A stretch of 64,000 nt of DNA from Agapetus fuscipes (Eukaryota; Arthropoda; Insecta; Trichoptera; Glossosomatidae): contig OX637335.1 in the NCBI GenBank assembly GCA_951799405.1, positions 16,310,342 to 16,374,341 on the forward strand. Reading direction: 5' to 3'. Position 1 is the first letter of the stretch; each line of letters begins with the position of its first letter. Positions 50,173 through 60,036 of this stretch are shown here, one piece after another. The notes beneath the pieces were generated by a model. It was given only the letters and a program-made list of their open reading frames with translations, was not told where the DNA came from and searched no databases. A program made the position numbers and the translations under genes.

Positions 50173-50444
50173 ACCCTGTGACCGTTTGTTGCATGGGACC
50201 TGCCTATTCGGCCATCTCATCTGGGATCCTCGCGTCTTTAATGGCCCATTGGAGAACTGATGGAGCCGAGGATGTGAATGGACCCTTGTGAAACCCTCTG
50301 ACCTAGAATACAAGGATATATTTCTATGAATGTAATTGTAATAAATCAATCCACCTATAATCTAAGTGGCAAAGATATTATTATGTATGTATATCGATAA
50401 TATTAAAAAAATATAACGCAAAGTTTTTCTTGACGAGTTGATTT

Positions 50445-50525
50445 ATTTCCTAGAGCGCTTTCGATGTTAGCATATCATTATCTAAAAAGAACAGGGCAAT
50501 AGCGCTCGAGGAAATCAATTTACGA
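50445..50525. repeat. Inverted pair with AGCGCTC ends
   Basis: gttgatttatttcctagagc plus gctttcgatg faces aatagcgctcgaggaaatca plus atttacgac. A related single copy is at 4746-4800. The minus strand has GATAATGA..CATCGAAAGCGCTC, which resembles the 3' half of a hammerhead, but the core is broken. Confidence 0.5.
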
Positions 50526-50611
50526 CGAAAATCATTGTGCTTTACTTTTTACATTAACAATTAAAATTTAAAAATAATTCGTTAATTTTAAGATTTGTGT
50601 TATCATTTTGT

Positions 50612-50722
50612 CAGTACACTTACAGAGATTGTAAGAGCGAACTTACACGTGTCTGCTTGTGGCATTCATTAATTATGAATATTCATTGTTAATATATCCC
50701 TTCAACTTAGATTATACGAGTA
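50612..50722 (+). repeat. Repeat D 3' half
   Basis: gtacacttacagagattgta, agagcgaacttacacgtgtc, tgcttgtggcattcattaat, ttcaacttagattatacg. Confidence 0.75.
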
Positions 50723-50764
50723 GTTCATTTTGTCATCACCAAACAAGTAAAGGTTTAAAAAAAT

Positions 50765-50850
50765 ATGTTTTTTTTGTTCTGTGGAATTGAGCCCACAACC
50801 TTTCGATTACGTAGGTATGCGTAGCTTTAAGCACTAGATTACGGACCATT
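50765..50850 (-). repeat. SINE-A tRNA-like head
   Basis: tttgttctgtggaattgagc, ccacaacctttcgattacg, a short duplicated insert (taggtatgcgtag), gcactagattacggacc. Confidence 0.75.
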
Positions 50851-50939
50851 CAAGGAAATATAAAAAAATGTATAATGATTGTATAAGTCTAGGTGCCAAC
50901 CCTGATTTGCGTAACAAAAACTGTCCCTCATTTATGAAA

Positions 50940-51055
50940 TATTGCGTAAACTCACCACAATCGCGTTAATAAAAAATGTATGTATTATACGAAGGCACTC
51001 CTAGTGAGTGATTAAGTTTTCAAACATTATATCGATTTACGCAATATTTTATACT
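50940..51055. repeat. Hairpin F copy
   Basis: aactcaccacaatcgcgtta, ctcctagtgagtgattaagt, cgatttacgcaatattttat. Confidence 0.6.
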
Positions 51056-51161
51056 AAGCTGGTTTAATTTTTGATTTCGTAACCCTCCATTCTTTCATTT
51101 CCTGGAGTATGGGTTGAACGTGTTGCGCAACCGATTGTTAAAATGTAACCTTGGTTACGCG

Positions 51162-51230
51162 ATGGTCGCTCTTTAGTCTAGTGGTTAGCACTTTAGCACT
51201 CGTAAACTATGGAGCTCGAACCTTGTCAAA
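51162..51230 (+). repeat. SINE-A tRNA-like head
   Basis: gtcgctctttagtctagtgg, ttagcactttagcactcgta, ggagctcgaacct. A SINE-B tail begins a few bases later. Confidence 0.7.
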
Positions 51231-51246
51231 AACAAACAATATACGC

Positions 51247-51492
51247 AACTTAGCTACACAGATAGTGTAACTCCTTGCGTGCGCTATCCCCGAAAAGGTC
51301 GCATGTGGCGATTCGGGACCTATTTATTTTTACGGGTAAGGGAGCCGGCCTCACACCAACCACTTTCAGTTGAAGTGGGGGTTTCCCAGCTACCGGGGGG
51401 GCTGGTTCTCATTTCTTGTGAAGGCTGAGTAAACCTTGAGATCGAACCCTTGCTCTGGGCATGGAATGCGAGCAATTGAGCTATCGACCTTT
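51247..51492 (-). repeat. SINE-B with internal deletion
   Basis: tagctacacagatagtgtaa, aaaggtcgcatgtggcgatt, gagccggcctcacaccaacc; the stretch between gagtaaaccttg and agatcgaacccttgctctgg is deleted; head ends gagcaattgagctatcgacc. Confidence 0.85.
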
Positions 51493-51723
51493 TTACGAGC
51501 TTGGTCGTCGTCGCTACAGTGCGCCAATTCTCAAGCAAGACCCAGTTGCTGCAAGGCTCGGTGGACCTTTACTGACCGGTCATTGGTAAAGGTTTATGAA
51601 TTTTTCAACCCAGCGAAGAGCAAATTTGAAAATATAAATGGTATGTTTTTTGTGCTCCGCCGGGATTCGAACTCACAACCTTCCATTCAAAGTCCAAAGT
51701 GTAAACACTGAACCATATATCGG
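51493..51723 (-). repeat. SINE-A, tail missing
   Basis: tttacgagcttggtcgtcgt, ctgcaaggctcggtggacct, cagcgaagagcaaatttgaa, gccgggattcgaactcacaa. The head end is decayed (ctgaaccatatatcggtc). Confidence 0.85.
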
Positions 51724-51725
51724 TC

Positions 51726-51775
51726 ACCATTTATATTTTCAAATATGCTCTTTGCTGGGTTGACAAATTCATATC
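51726..51775 (+). repeat. SINE-A body fragment, inverted to the previous
   Basis: accatttatattttcaaata, tgctctttgctgggttgaca. Confidence 0.7.
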
Positions 51776-51854
51776 CATTTTGATTAACCAAGATTTTCTT
51801 CAAATATAAAAATTATTAATTTAAGGTCCTTTGTGTGGAAACATGCCACACATA

Positions 51855-52075
51855 GTTGGTTTTGAGGCTGACCCCTTATTCTGTAAAAACCTCGTCAACT
51901 TTTGCCAATACCATCCCGGTTTCAGGGAAAGGCGAAGTTGCTAAGTTTATGTTCTTGTGGGGTTTGGCTTATTTTGTGTGTACACATGCAGCATGTGAGT
52001 ACATGCTTGTGGGCATGCATTAAATTTAAGACTTCAATGTCAACTTATCTCTGCAACGTAGATTATAGTTTAAAC
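51855..52075 (+). repeat. Repeat D, nearly full length
   Basis: agttggttttgaggctgacc, tttgccaataccatcccggt, ttcagggaaaggcgaagttg, gcttgtgggcatgcattaaa. Confidence 0.75.
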
Positions 52076-52504
52076 AAAATAGTTGTGATTTGTAAAGTAT
52101 TATATTTTACACGTCATACACATGTAAACAGCTGATGTTTAAAATGATTCTCTAATATTAACCAACAATATTTTCTTTTTTTACAGGTAAGGATCTAAAC
52201 GCTGAATAAAGGGCTTTCCCTGATTTTGGAGAACCAGGTAATCATTTGTTTTTTAAGATAATGAAAAATAAAAAAAATCAATGGTGTCGGAACATTTTTT
52301 AATTTAATTTTTTTTTCTCGGTGATCCAACGTCAGTCCTATATGGGACTGCCGTCCTTAGCAACCAACGAAAACATATTTGTATATCTTTTTCCTAGCAA
52401 CCCGGACACAATAATCTATGCCCATTTACGCGCAGACCTCATTATTCCCAAAAATCTATTCTTTGCATGCATTAGTATTGAGTAATTTCAAGATTGGTAG
52501 ACAT
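52076..52504. other. Non-coding, no gene seen
   Basis: 52170-52195 has tttttttacaggtaaggatc, a possible SINE-B scrap. The rest is unassigned. Confidence 0.35.
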
Positions 52505-52800
52505 TGGTTTTTAGTCCTGTGGGCAATGCTACGGATTTGTATTCCAAAGGTCATGGGTTCGATTTCCGGTAGAACACAAAAAAATAGCATTTTATTTTCA
52601 AAATTTGCTCTTCGCATAGTTGGCAATTCATTTGCCGTAGCTATGACCGGTCACCAAAGGTCCATTCAGTTTTACAGTAACTTGGTCTAGCTTGTATAAT
52701 TAGCGTTTCTTATAGCAACGACCAAGCTTGCAGAGAGTTCTTGAAGTGTTATTCAGAAAATAAACAGCGCTCACCAAATAATTCACCCTATTATAAATCA
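52505..52800 (+). repeat. SINE-A, full length, diverged
   Basis: ttttagtcctgtgggcaatg, ggtcatgggttcgatttccg, aaatttgctcttcgcatagt, aaacagcgctcaccaaataa, ttcaccctattataaatcat. Confidence 0.8.
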
Positions 52801-52819
52801 TTATTATAATATTATAGTC

Positions 52820-53080
52820 TCCTTGACTGATAGGTTGGTATGCGGCTGACCACCCATACTGTAAAAAATGGTTCACTTTGCCAATGTCACCCCTGCTTCA
52901 GGGAAGGTCGGCAAGAGTTGCAGGGCTTATGTTCATTTGAGATTGGGGTTTTTATATTGTAGGTCCATATGCAGCATGTGTAAGCGCGAAATTATGCATG
53001 TCTGCTTGTGGGAATGCATTTAATATGAATCTCAAATGATACATATCTTTGCAGCTTAGATTTAGATTTAGATTAAAGTA
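52820..53080 (+). repeat. Repeat D, full length
   Basis: A reference copy: ccttgactgataggttggta, tatgcggctgaccacccata, gaaggtcggcaagagttgca, taagcgcgaaattatgcatg, ctttgcagcttagatttaga. Confidence 0.95.
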
Positions 53081-53154
53081 CCTTTCAGAGTATTGAGAAA
53101 TCCCTGTTCAATTTATTTACCATTTTCGCATTCTCCATGTTTCAAGAATGATCT

Positions 53155-53700
53155 GAACAAGCTGTAAAAATGAGGACCAAGATCCCTTGGAAGGACAACA
53201 CCTTCTCTCAGGGTCAGTCTCCCCTCCACTGACCCACGCCCTGTATATCCATCCCATCCGGGGATGTGTCACAGGACTCGCATGCAAAAGTTATGTGAGA
53301 TGCGAGTGGCAGAAGGCCCTCCCCGTGAAGCTACACTTTCCCAAGTGTTTACACAAAGTAAAGGAGGCTCAGAATTCCCAATACAAAGTGATTCTGAGCG
53401 TCTTAACATATGACTTAAGGCCCAGAATTCGAGATGCTACTACTGAGACTGTTCGGGAGGCGCACTCCTGACTAAGTGGCCAACCACCTAGAGGCGGAAA
53501 AGAATACAGAAAAATGGAAAGAATGTCGATCTAATTAGACTTATGTACGAGTTGCCTTGGAAGGACAGCTATAAATCAACCGTTGAACTGTTCAAATGTT
53601 AAGATTCTGTTGGGACTAAAAGTGAATAAATAAATTGTGTAAAATAAATGAACCGCAGTTTTCATTGAATAGAACCCGCTAAAAACGTAACAATATATTA
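53155..53700. other. Unassigned; 94-codon frame of unknown identity
   Basis: The plus frame 53187-53471 has no recognised domain. Its 5' part shares catccgggga, tcacag, ctcgcatgcaaaag and gcagaaggcc with 5930-6010, so it belongs to some dispersed element. The 3' part ends aaataaatgaaccgcagttt, tagaacccgctaaaaacg, similar in form to 60390-60450. An eroded LTR-type retroelement is possible. Confidence 0.35.
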
Positions 53701-54077
53701 GATTTCAGGAAATGATTATAATGAAGTCTTGACTTGTGACTGATGTGAGGTGGAATTAAATCTTGAGGTGGAAGGTGGAACTATAGCACGGCGCTCACTA
53801 GCTAGTGTTTCTGACACTTAACGAAGCCTTTATTCTCATTACACCGTTCAAACTACGGATTAACACCGACTACATCAAAATACAAAGATAGTGTACGCTT
53901 CATGGATGCTTAAATTTATAAACTTTGTAAGGCAACTGCAGTCAGGCAAGGATTAAGTCCACCGGGAGCCATGGTGCGGGGAGAATCATGCTAATCCCCA
54001 AATTTAAACCTTACCTACAGCGTGTATATTGTAAGAAAATAATAAGTGTTGTTTTATTTTTTCCATTTGTGCATTAG
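53701..54077. other. Non-coding, no gene seen
   Basis: No assignable repeat or frame. Confidence 0.35.
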
Positions 54078-54165
54078 CAAAAAGGTTAGTGTGAGGTTGA
54101 CCCCCCATGCTGTAAGAACTTGGTTCAATTTTGTCAATGCCACCCGGGTTTCAGGGAAAGGCGCA
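54078..54165 (+). repeat. Repeat D 5' third
   Basis: aaaaggttagtgtgaggttg, accccccatgctgtaagaac, gccacccgggtttcagggaa. Confidence 0.7.
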
Positions 54166-54199
54166 GAAAACGAGTGTAAACAAGGGTAAATAAAATAAA

Positions 54200-54535
54200 T
54201 ACAAGGACAATTTATTTGGTGATAAGTTTTTTTGTGTGAATAACACCTCAAGTGTCTTCTACGCCACTTTAGAAAGCACAAATTATAAAGCAAGACCCAG
54301 TTACTGCAAGCTAGATGGACCTTTTGTTGACCAGTCTTTGATAAAGGGATATGAATATATCAACCCCAGAAAAACCATAGGGAATGGACCATTAAGGACT
54401 GGCCTTTGGTAAAGGCAGGTGATTTTTTTACACCCAGCGAAGAACAAATTTTCTTGTACTTCACCGGGAATCAAACGCACGACATTCAGATTACAAGTGC
54501 GTAGCGTTAACCACAAGACTGCGGACTGCTAATAA
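54200..54535 (-). repeat. SINE-A with duplicated middle
   Basis: aaggacaatttatttggtga, gcaagacccagttactgcaa, gctagatggaccttttgttg, then a second partial ggaccattaaggactggcct, body and head accgggaatcaaacgcacga, ccacaagactgcggactg. Confidence 0.75.
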
Positions 54536-54591
54536 TACTACCAGCGTAGGTGTTTTCAATTTCATTGATTTATTCTCACCACAAATAACGT

Positions 54592-54712
54592 ATACACTAG
54601 CGTTTTACCAAAAATGTATATAAACTAAAAATCTCAGTGGAGGCGTTGTTTAAGTTTTCATACATTTTTTGGTAAGCGCCATGCCTGAGTTTTAATGTTA
54701 GGTTTTGTATTT
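54592..54712. repeat. Hairpin F copy
   Basis: tagcgttttaccaaaaatgt, atctcagtggaggcgttgtt, ttttcatacattttttggta, agcgcc. Good arm complementarity. Confidence 0.65.
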
Positions 54713-54924
54713 GGAATAGTAAACATGTGTAATGTGATTTCAAGGCGGTCGTTTATCAAATTTTAAGTTTGATTACCGTAATTAAACAATGTAATACAGG
54801 GGAATATGACGTCATGGAGATGTTGTAAGAATAAATGAGGTTACAGAGCTGAATTTTAATATTAAAGGTAAGCTGTTACAGAAATAAGCAGCTGTATTGT
54901 AATAAAAATGTGCAATTAACATTA

Positions 54925-55025
54925 TATTGACATACTGTTTTATGAGAACTTACATTATTCTCGACGTTATACTGGCGTCGTAGCCAACGTCATCAGGAGG
55001 CACCCTATCTGCATATTGTCGTAAA
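54925..55025 (-). repeat. Repeat G, partial
   Basis: gttttatgagaacttacatt, gtcgtagccaacgtcatcag, gaggcaccctatctgcatat. Confidence 0.65.
54960..54999 (-). ncRNA. Hammerhead-like motif in repeat G
   Basis: Minus strand: CTC, CTGATGA, CGTTGGC-tacgac-GCCAgta, taACGTC, GAG. The CUGAUGA core is exact, CTC pairs with GAG, and the cleavage triplet would be GUC. The GAAA box has mutated to ATAA, so this copy is probably inactive. Confidence 0.45.
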
Positions 55026-55094
55026 AATAATAATCATAATATTATCACTATTTATTCAACCAAATCTACCTAACAATTCGCTCAAACACATTAA

Positions 55095-55330
55095 TGCATT
55101 ACTTTCTACTTTTACTTTCTTCGGCTAATAAGCCTTGAAAGCTCAGGGCCACCCGCACCACAATCCTCCAGGACTCTCTGTCTTGTGCTGCTTCCCTCTA
55201 TGGTCCCCTCACTCCCAGAACTTCGGCGTCGGCTTCGACGTTGTCTGCCCACCGCACCCTGGGACGTCCGAGTGGTCTAACACCTGAGGGGGCATCATCC
55301 AAGACAGTTCTGATGATCCTGGAATCCTGT
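55095..55330 (-). pseudogene. Non-LTR retrotransposon RT C-terminal tail (second subfamily)
   Basis: Minus strand: IIRTVLDDAPSGVRPLGRPR, VRWADNVEADAEVLGVRGP, one stop, then REAAQDRESWRIVVRVALSF. GRPRxRWxDxVexD and AxDRxxWR are conserved LINE C-terminal motifs. The sequence differs from the 27600 family. Confidence 0.8.
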
Positions 55331-55380
55331 GTACGCGCTACATGTTAATTTATGCATATTAATGCATACATTCAAAAATA

Positions 55381-55665
55381 TAAAATTGAGATGACTTATT
55401 TGGTGAGCGCTGTTTTTGTGTGAATCACACGTCAAGAGCCCTATGCAAGCTTGACCCTCACTGTAGAAAGTGCCAATTCTCAAGCAAGACCCAGTTGTCG
55501 TAAGGCAGGACAGACATGTGGTGACTGGCTTTTTGATCACGGCAGATTCAACCCAGCGAAGAGCATTCGAAAACTGAAATATTTTTTTGCGCTCCGCCGG
55601 GATTCGAACACTTTACCTTCCAATCATGAGCCCAAAGTGTTAACCACTATACTATAGACCGACCA
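55381..55665 (-). repeat. SINE-A, nearly full length
   Basis: ttgagatgacttatttggtg, atcacacgtcaagagcccta, caagcaagacccagttgtcg, head gccgggattcgaacacttta and ccactatactatagaccg. Confidence 0.85.
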
Positions 55666-56110
55666 TTGTTCATTATCATATATAAGTTATATTATATACC
55701 TGCGATCGTAGGGAGAAATAATGATTATGTAAATTAAAACATTGTTTTTTATTTGGTTTATTTTCATTTGTAAATATAATGTCAAAAAATTTAAAATTTA
55801 AATTCCGCTGACATTTTTGACTGTTCAATCATTTTCTGTAACACAATATGTGAAACTTTTTATTCATTACAACAAAACGAAAATAAAAAGTGTGTTTCAT
55901 TTTTTCTGTTGCCGAATAAACTGATAGAAATGTCGCTTTATTGTAGCACATGCTATTTTTTTGTCTCCGACATTCAGCGCAAGTTGTCTTAAACCAAATT
56001 TCCGGTCATGTCACGGATCCGCTTTGAGCGTCTCCCGTATTTTATGTATGACAAAACGAAAGACAGAAATGGCAACGGTCCGCCAATAAATAATAAGACT
56101 AGGGATGTGC
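55666..56110. other. Non-coding, AT-rich
   Basis: No assignable repeat or frame. Confidence 0.35.
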
Positions 56111-56275
56111 GAATGAAACTAAAACATCGAATCGATGTTTTCAAACGCTATCGAAAAAAATCGAATCAATATTTTTAAATCCCATTGAAATATATCGATA
56201 TTTTCCAAGACTATCGATATTTTCAAACAGTATCAAAATTTTCAAACACTATTAAAATACATCGAGGAAAGAATA
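56111..56275. repeat. AT-rich tandem of ATCGATATTTTCAAAC-type units
   Basis: Repeated gatgttttcaaacgctatcg, ttttccaagactatcgatat, tttcaaacagtatc. Unit about 24 bp, diverged. Confidence 0.6.
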
Positions 56276-56549
56276 TCATTTAAAAAAATCATTTACATAG
56301 AAGAACGTCTCAAAAGTTTCGAAACTTTCGTCTTTTTTAAAAGATCCGTCGAACGGAGGGCAGAACATTTCCTAAAAAAATGTCGGTCGCTCGGGGAGGA
56401 CATCTTAAAAAGGGTTTGTCTCAAAAACACAGTCGTCGGAGGGGGGGAAGGTGCACGTAATTTTCAAAGCTAAATACTTTTGGCTTCTTCAAACAGCAGC
56501 CTATGTAGCGAGGGGGGTAGAAACGCAATTATAGTCAAAATATTGTTCT
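56276..56549. other. Non-coding, purine-rich
   Basis: Includes ggagggggggaaggtgcacg. No frame or repeat assigned. Confidence 0.35.
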
Positions 56550-56655
56550 CTAATCTATTCTAAGTTGCAAAGATACTCGTATGTAACATTGGGATTCACA
56601 TTATATGTATTTTTACTAGCAGACACGTGCAAGTTCGCGCCTGCACATGCCGCGT
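56550..56655 (-). repeat. Repeat D 3' half
   Basis: taatctattctaagttgcaa, tattcacattatatgtat-type segment, gcagacacgtgcaagttcgc, gcctgcacatgccgcg. Confidence 0.75.
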
Positions 56656-56730
56656 TCGTTGTCGATAACCCAAAAACAATAACAACATTTTTAATATCGA
56701 AGAAAAAATCGATATTTAAAGAAGAATATC

Positions 56731-56778
56731 GGGCGATATCTATCGATATATCAAAAGATGTATGGATAGATATCGCCC
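56731..56778. repeat. Short strong hairpin
   Basis: GGGCGATATCTATC and GATAGATATCGCCC are exact complements of 14 bases, enclosing a 20-base loop. Confidence 0.7.
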
Positions 56779-56807
56779 ATTCTTATAACAGACAAGTTCC
56801 CCAGTAT

Positions 56808-56955
56808 AAAGCATAACGTAAACTCACCTCGATTGCGTTATTTGAAAAAAAAAATGTATTGAATATACGTTAGCATTTCTAGAGAGAGATTAAGTTTTCA
56901 TTCATTTTTTACATTTACGCAATCGAGGGGAGTTTTTGCAATATTTTTTACTGGG
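56808..56955. repeat. Hairpin F copy
   Basis: agcataacgtaaactcacct, cgattgcgttatttgaaaaa, ttttacatttacgcaatcga, ggggagtttttgcaatattt. Confidence 0.65.
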
Positions 56956-57284
56956 CGTAGAGGACTTATGTATTTTGCTGACTTGATGCGAAGTAAAAGT
57001 TTGAAGGGATTCTTGGAAGGATGGTGAGATAAATGGACACTTCGATCTTTCCGAATGGAGACATATTTTTTGAAGTGCTTTTCCAACCTTTACGTGCAGT
57101 CTTAAAAGAAATGTGTGAAGGTCTAAGCAAGGAAATTTGGCTTAACGAATATGGAAATTTGTGCTTTCTTTGGCAGTACATATATTAAAATGGGAACGGT
57201 ACTACTACTACAATATGGAAATATTTATTGCAGGTGCACTAGAAAATTTAAAATCTCAGTTCCAAATATGAATTGAAATATAAA
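56956..57284. other. Non-coding, no gene seen
   Basis: Two short minus-strand frames overlap in different phases. Neither has a motif. Confidence 0.35.
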
Positions 57285-57470
57285 ATGCATGTCCACAAAC
57301 AGACACATGTAAGTCCGTGCTTACAAATGCCGCATGTTTACTTACAACTCAAAAGAACATAAGCCCTGCAACTTTTGTCAATTTCCCTGAAACAGGGGTG
57401 ACATTGGCAAAGTGAACAGTTTTTGTACAGCATGGGTGGTCAGCCTCACAACGACTATAAGTCAGACGTC
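57285..57470 (-). repeat. Repeat D, 3' tail missing
   Basis: gcatgtccacaaacagacac, atgccgcatgtttacttaca, cctgaaacaggggtgacatt, agcatgggtggtcagcctca. Confidence 0.85.
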
Positions 57471-57529
57471 TATTTAAAAAAACGCAAATAAGTTTTCTGC
57501 CGGCCAAAAGTCATTCAATTTTAAACAAT

Positions 57530-57780
57530 ATGAGGGTTGTTTTGTTTGGTGAGCACTGTTTTTTTTGTGAATCACACCTCAAGAGCCCTTTACAAGGTTG
57601 GTCGTCGCTGAAATTATTCGCCAACGTCGCGTGAAGTCCCAAGTAGTACGAATTCACTGAGAGTACCTATGGTGACAGGTTTTTGGTAAAGGCAAGTTAT
57701 TTGTTCGGCCAATTTGGTAATATTTTGTTCTCCGCCAGGAATCAAACCAACGGCCTCATTTTTAAAAGCTACGCGCTAAG
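57530..57780 (-). repeat. SINE-A, decayed
   Basis: tttggtgagcactgtttttt, atcacacctcaagagccctt, ttggtcgtcgctg, then a scrambled middle and ctccgccaggaatcaaacca. Confidence 0.7.
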
Positions 57781-57789
57781 AAAATTGCA

Positions 57790-58055
57790 ACTAAGCTTCA
57801 CATAGAGTGGAACTTCTTGCCGCGTTAACCAGAAGGGTTTCGCATGTGGCGAGTGAAGCCTATTTTTTTTATAGACAAGGGGGCCGGCCTACGCCAACCA
57901 CTTCATTGAAGTGGGGAGCTCCCAGTTCCCGATGGGGCTGGTACTCATTTCTTGTGAAGGCTGAGTAAACCTTCCCGTTATTTTATTTTGGGGTTGGAAA
58001 TCAACACCGAAGCGGGAAATCATTTCTGACGTCCTCGGTGGGGATTCGAAACCGA
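57790..58055 (-). repeat. SINE-B, head replaced by repeat D
   Basis: ctaagcttcacatagagtgg, ggtttcgcatgtggcgagtg, gggccggcctacgccaacca, ctcggtggggattcgaaacc. At the B box it meets the (TCTAA)n tail of the next D copy. Confidence 0.85.
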
Positions 58056-58325
58056 ACTCTAATCTAATCTAATCTAATCTAAGCTGCAAAGATATATATC
58101 ATTTAAGATTTATATTAAATGCATTCCCACAAGCAGATATGTATAATTTTGCGCTAACACATGCCGCATGTGGACCTACAATATAAAAACCCAATCTCAA
58201 ATGAACATAAGCCTTGCAACTCTTGCCGTCCTTCCCTGAAACAGGGGTGACATTGGCAAAGTGAACCAATTTTTTACAGTATGGGTGGTCAGCCGCATAA
58301 CAACCTATAAGTCAAGGAACATACA
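58056..58325 (-). repeat. Repeat D, full length with TCTAA tail
   Basis: Five TCTAA units, ctgcaaagatatatatcatt, gaaacaggggtgacattggc, cataacaacctataagtcaa. Confidence 0.95.
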
Positions 58326-58434
58326 TGACAAATTACATTTTTAAAATCAATAAATAACAATATATACATTGACATAAAAAACTAAATCACAAAACCAATT
58401 TTACTTTAACAAACCCCAGCCGCCAACATCACAG

Positions 58435-58490
58435 ATCAACCGCCATTTCTTTCTATCCTTACATACTTCTTTCATTCATCACTCATTCAG
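58435..58490 (-). pseudogene. LINE polymerase tail, short fragment
   Basis: gatcaaccgccatttctttc, tatccttacatacttctttc: antisense of the DRKKWRLIC segment at 18985-19178. Confidence 0.5.
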
Positions 58491-58494
58491 AACT

Positions 58495-58541
58495 CACGGC
58501 ATGGAATTCAAGCACTCTACCAACTGAGCGATCGTGCTGGT
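58495..58541 (-). repeat. SINE-B head fragment
   Basis: cacggcatggaattcaagca, ctctaccaactgagcgatcg. Confidence 0.7.
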
Positions 58542-58987
58542 CAATGATTATAAATCAGAAAAATATTCCACAAGTAAAAATAAGCTCGCAGAATGTAATG
58601 ATTCACCCACAGTGAACATTAATTTACCGGGTTGGTATTTACCATTCATGTGGTTTATCCACCCCGCTAGCCGGGAAACCCACACGGGGTGTGAACCCTG
58701 CACCTTTTGCCTACCACCCCCACCATATATTATTTCAACTCACCAGCTATCCACCGCCAATCCTCGCCTCATATACTACGAATCGTTTGGAAACAAAAAC
58801 GAGAATCTAGGATTTTGTTTCGTTAACGAGATACATACATGGAAATATTAAGAAAATTATTGCCAATGTTTCTGTGTATTTATTTCATTTTTGAAACATA
58901 ATTCTAGATTACCGTTTTTGGTTCTGTACGACTGCCGTTATATATAAACCGTTATATATAAACCGCCATCACTACCGTTTTGTCCTG
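58542..58987. other. Unassigned; 105-codon frame
   Basis: The plus frame 58534-58851 begins in the SINE-B head and has no known domain. ccaccccgctagccgggaaa is GC-richer than the surroundings. Confidence 0.3.
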
Positions 58988-59110
58988 TAACTCAAGTATA
59001 AAACAACACAACCGCTTATGAAAAAAACGTGTATAATTTGAAACAGCGCTTCAAGTGAGAGTTTAACTTTCTATAACTTTTATAAAACATTCCGTAAAGT
59101 TTTCTTGTAT
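58988..59110. repeat. Hairpin F copy
   Basis: ctcaagtataaaacaacaca, accgcttatgaaaaaaacgt, cgcttcaagtgagagtttaa, ttttataaaacattccg. Confidence 0.55.
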
Positions 59111-59349
59111 ATAACATATTGTTTTTATCTCTGACTATCGAACATTTTTATTTTATTTTGTTGTGGCGGGTTTTTAGGCACAAAAATGTAGTTACACATT
59201 TTTTTAACCGTTTGGATTTATGAACATCAGTGGCGAAACTTCAGTAAAAGCAAATAGTTTTTGCGGTATTTAATTATTTTCCGTGAAAAAAATCTGAATT
59301 TTAATTGTTCTGAAATTATAAAAAATATATAATGAAATGATAATGAGGT

Positions 59350-59580
59350 CCTTCAGTGAAAGATTGGTCTGAGACTGACAATCCGTACTGTAAAAAATGC
59401 GTCAATTTTGTTGACATGTGAAATTTCCCCTCTATTTCAGGAAAGGCGGCAAGAGTTGCAGGTTTCATATTCATTTGAGGTTGCAGCATGTAATAAGTTA
59501 GTGTAAGTTCGCAAAAACACATGCTGCATGTAACTCAACCAAACTTAAGTAAACATTAATCTTGCAACTTTTGCTACACT
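59350..59580. repeat. Two repeat D pieces, opposed
   Basis: Plus: gaaagattggtctgagactg, tctatttcaggaaaggcggc, aagagttgcaggtttcatat. Minus: agttcgcaaaaacacatgct, cttaagtaaacattaatctt, gcaacttttgctacactt. Confidence 0.65.
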
Positions 59581-59591
59581 TCCTGTATGAC

Positions 59592-59710
59592 GTCAACAAC
59601 GTTACCATGTTGAAAGCACCGGTTCCCATAGATTACCGAAGTTAAGCAACATTGGGCGCGGATAGTTATTGGATGGGTTACCGCTCAGGTACACCGCGTG
59701 TCGTTGGCAT
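59592..59710 (+). pseudogene. 5S rRNA-derived sequence
   Basis: Aligns end to end with animal 5S rRNA: starts gtcaacaacgttaccatgtt, then gaccggtt-equivalent gcaccggttcccatagatta, ccgaagttaagcaacattgg (box A region), gcgcggatagttattggatg, ggttaccgctcagg (box C region), and ends cgcgtgtcgttggc. The 5' and 3' ends (gtcaac.. / ..gttggc) can form most of the terminal stem. Several substitutions sit in internal promoter positions. It runs directly into the SINE-A at 59712, without an oligo-T terminator. Confidence 0.85.
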
Positions 59711-59711
59711 C

Positions 59712-60036
59712 TTGGACCGATTCGTAGTCCAGTGGCAACACTCCGGACTCGTAAATGGAAGGTTGTGGATTCGAATCCCGGCTGAGCACAAAAAATATAC
59801 CATTCATTTTTCGAATGTGCTCCTCGCTAAGTCGAAAAATTCATAAACCTTTACCAAAGACCGGTCACTAAAATGTCCATCCAACCTTACAACAACTGGG
59901 TCTTGCTTGAGAATTGGCGCTTTAGAAAGCGCCAATTCTGTAGACAGCGACGACCAAGCTCGCAGAGGGCTCTTCAGGTGTGATACACACAAAAACAGCG
60001 CTCACCAAATAAATCATCCTAATATTATTATTATTA
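59712..60036 (+). repeat. SINE-A downstream of the 5S-derived unit
   Basis: Head ggaccgattcgtagtccagt and gttgtggattcgaatcccgg. Complete body and tail. It carries a small inverted duplication (ggcgctttagaaagcgcca) near the 3' body. Confidence 0.9.

Noticed and set aside
56101..56130. TAGGGATGTGCGAA as a hAT terminus
   Set aside because: No matching inverted end or 8-bp duplication could be found downstream.
59592..59710. Functional 5S rRNA gene
   Set aside because: Substitutions in conserved promoter positions, no oligo-T terminator, single copy and fusion to a SINE.
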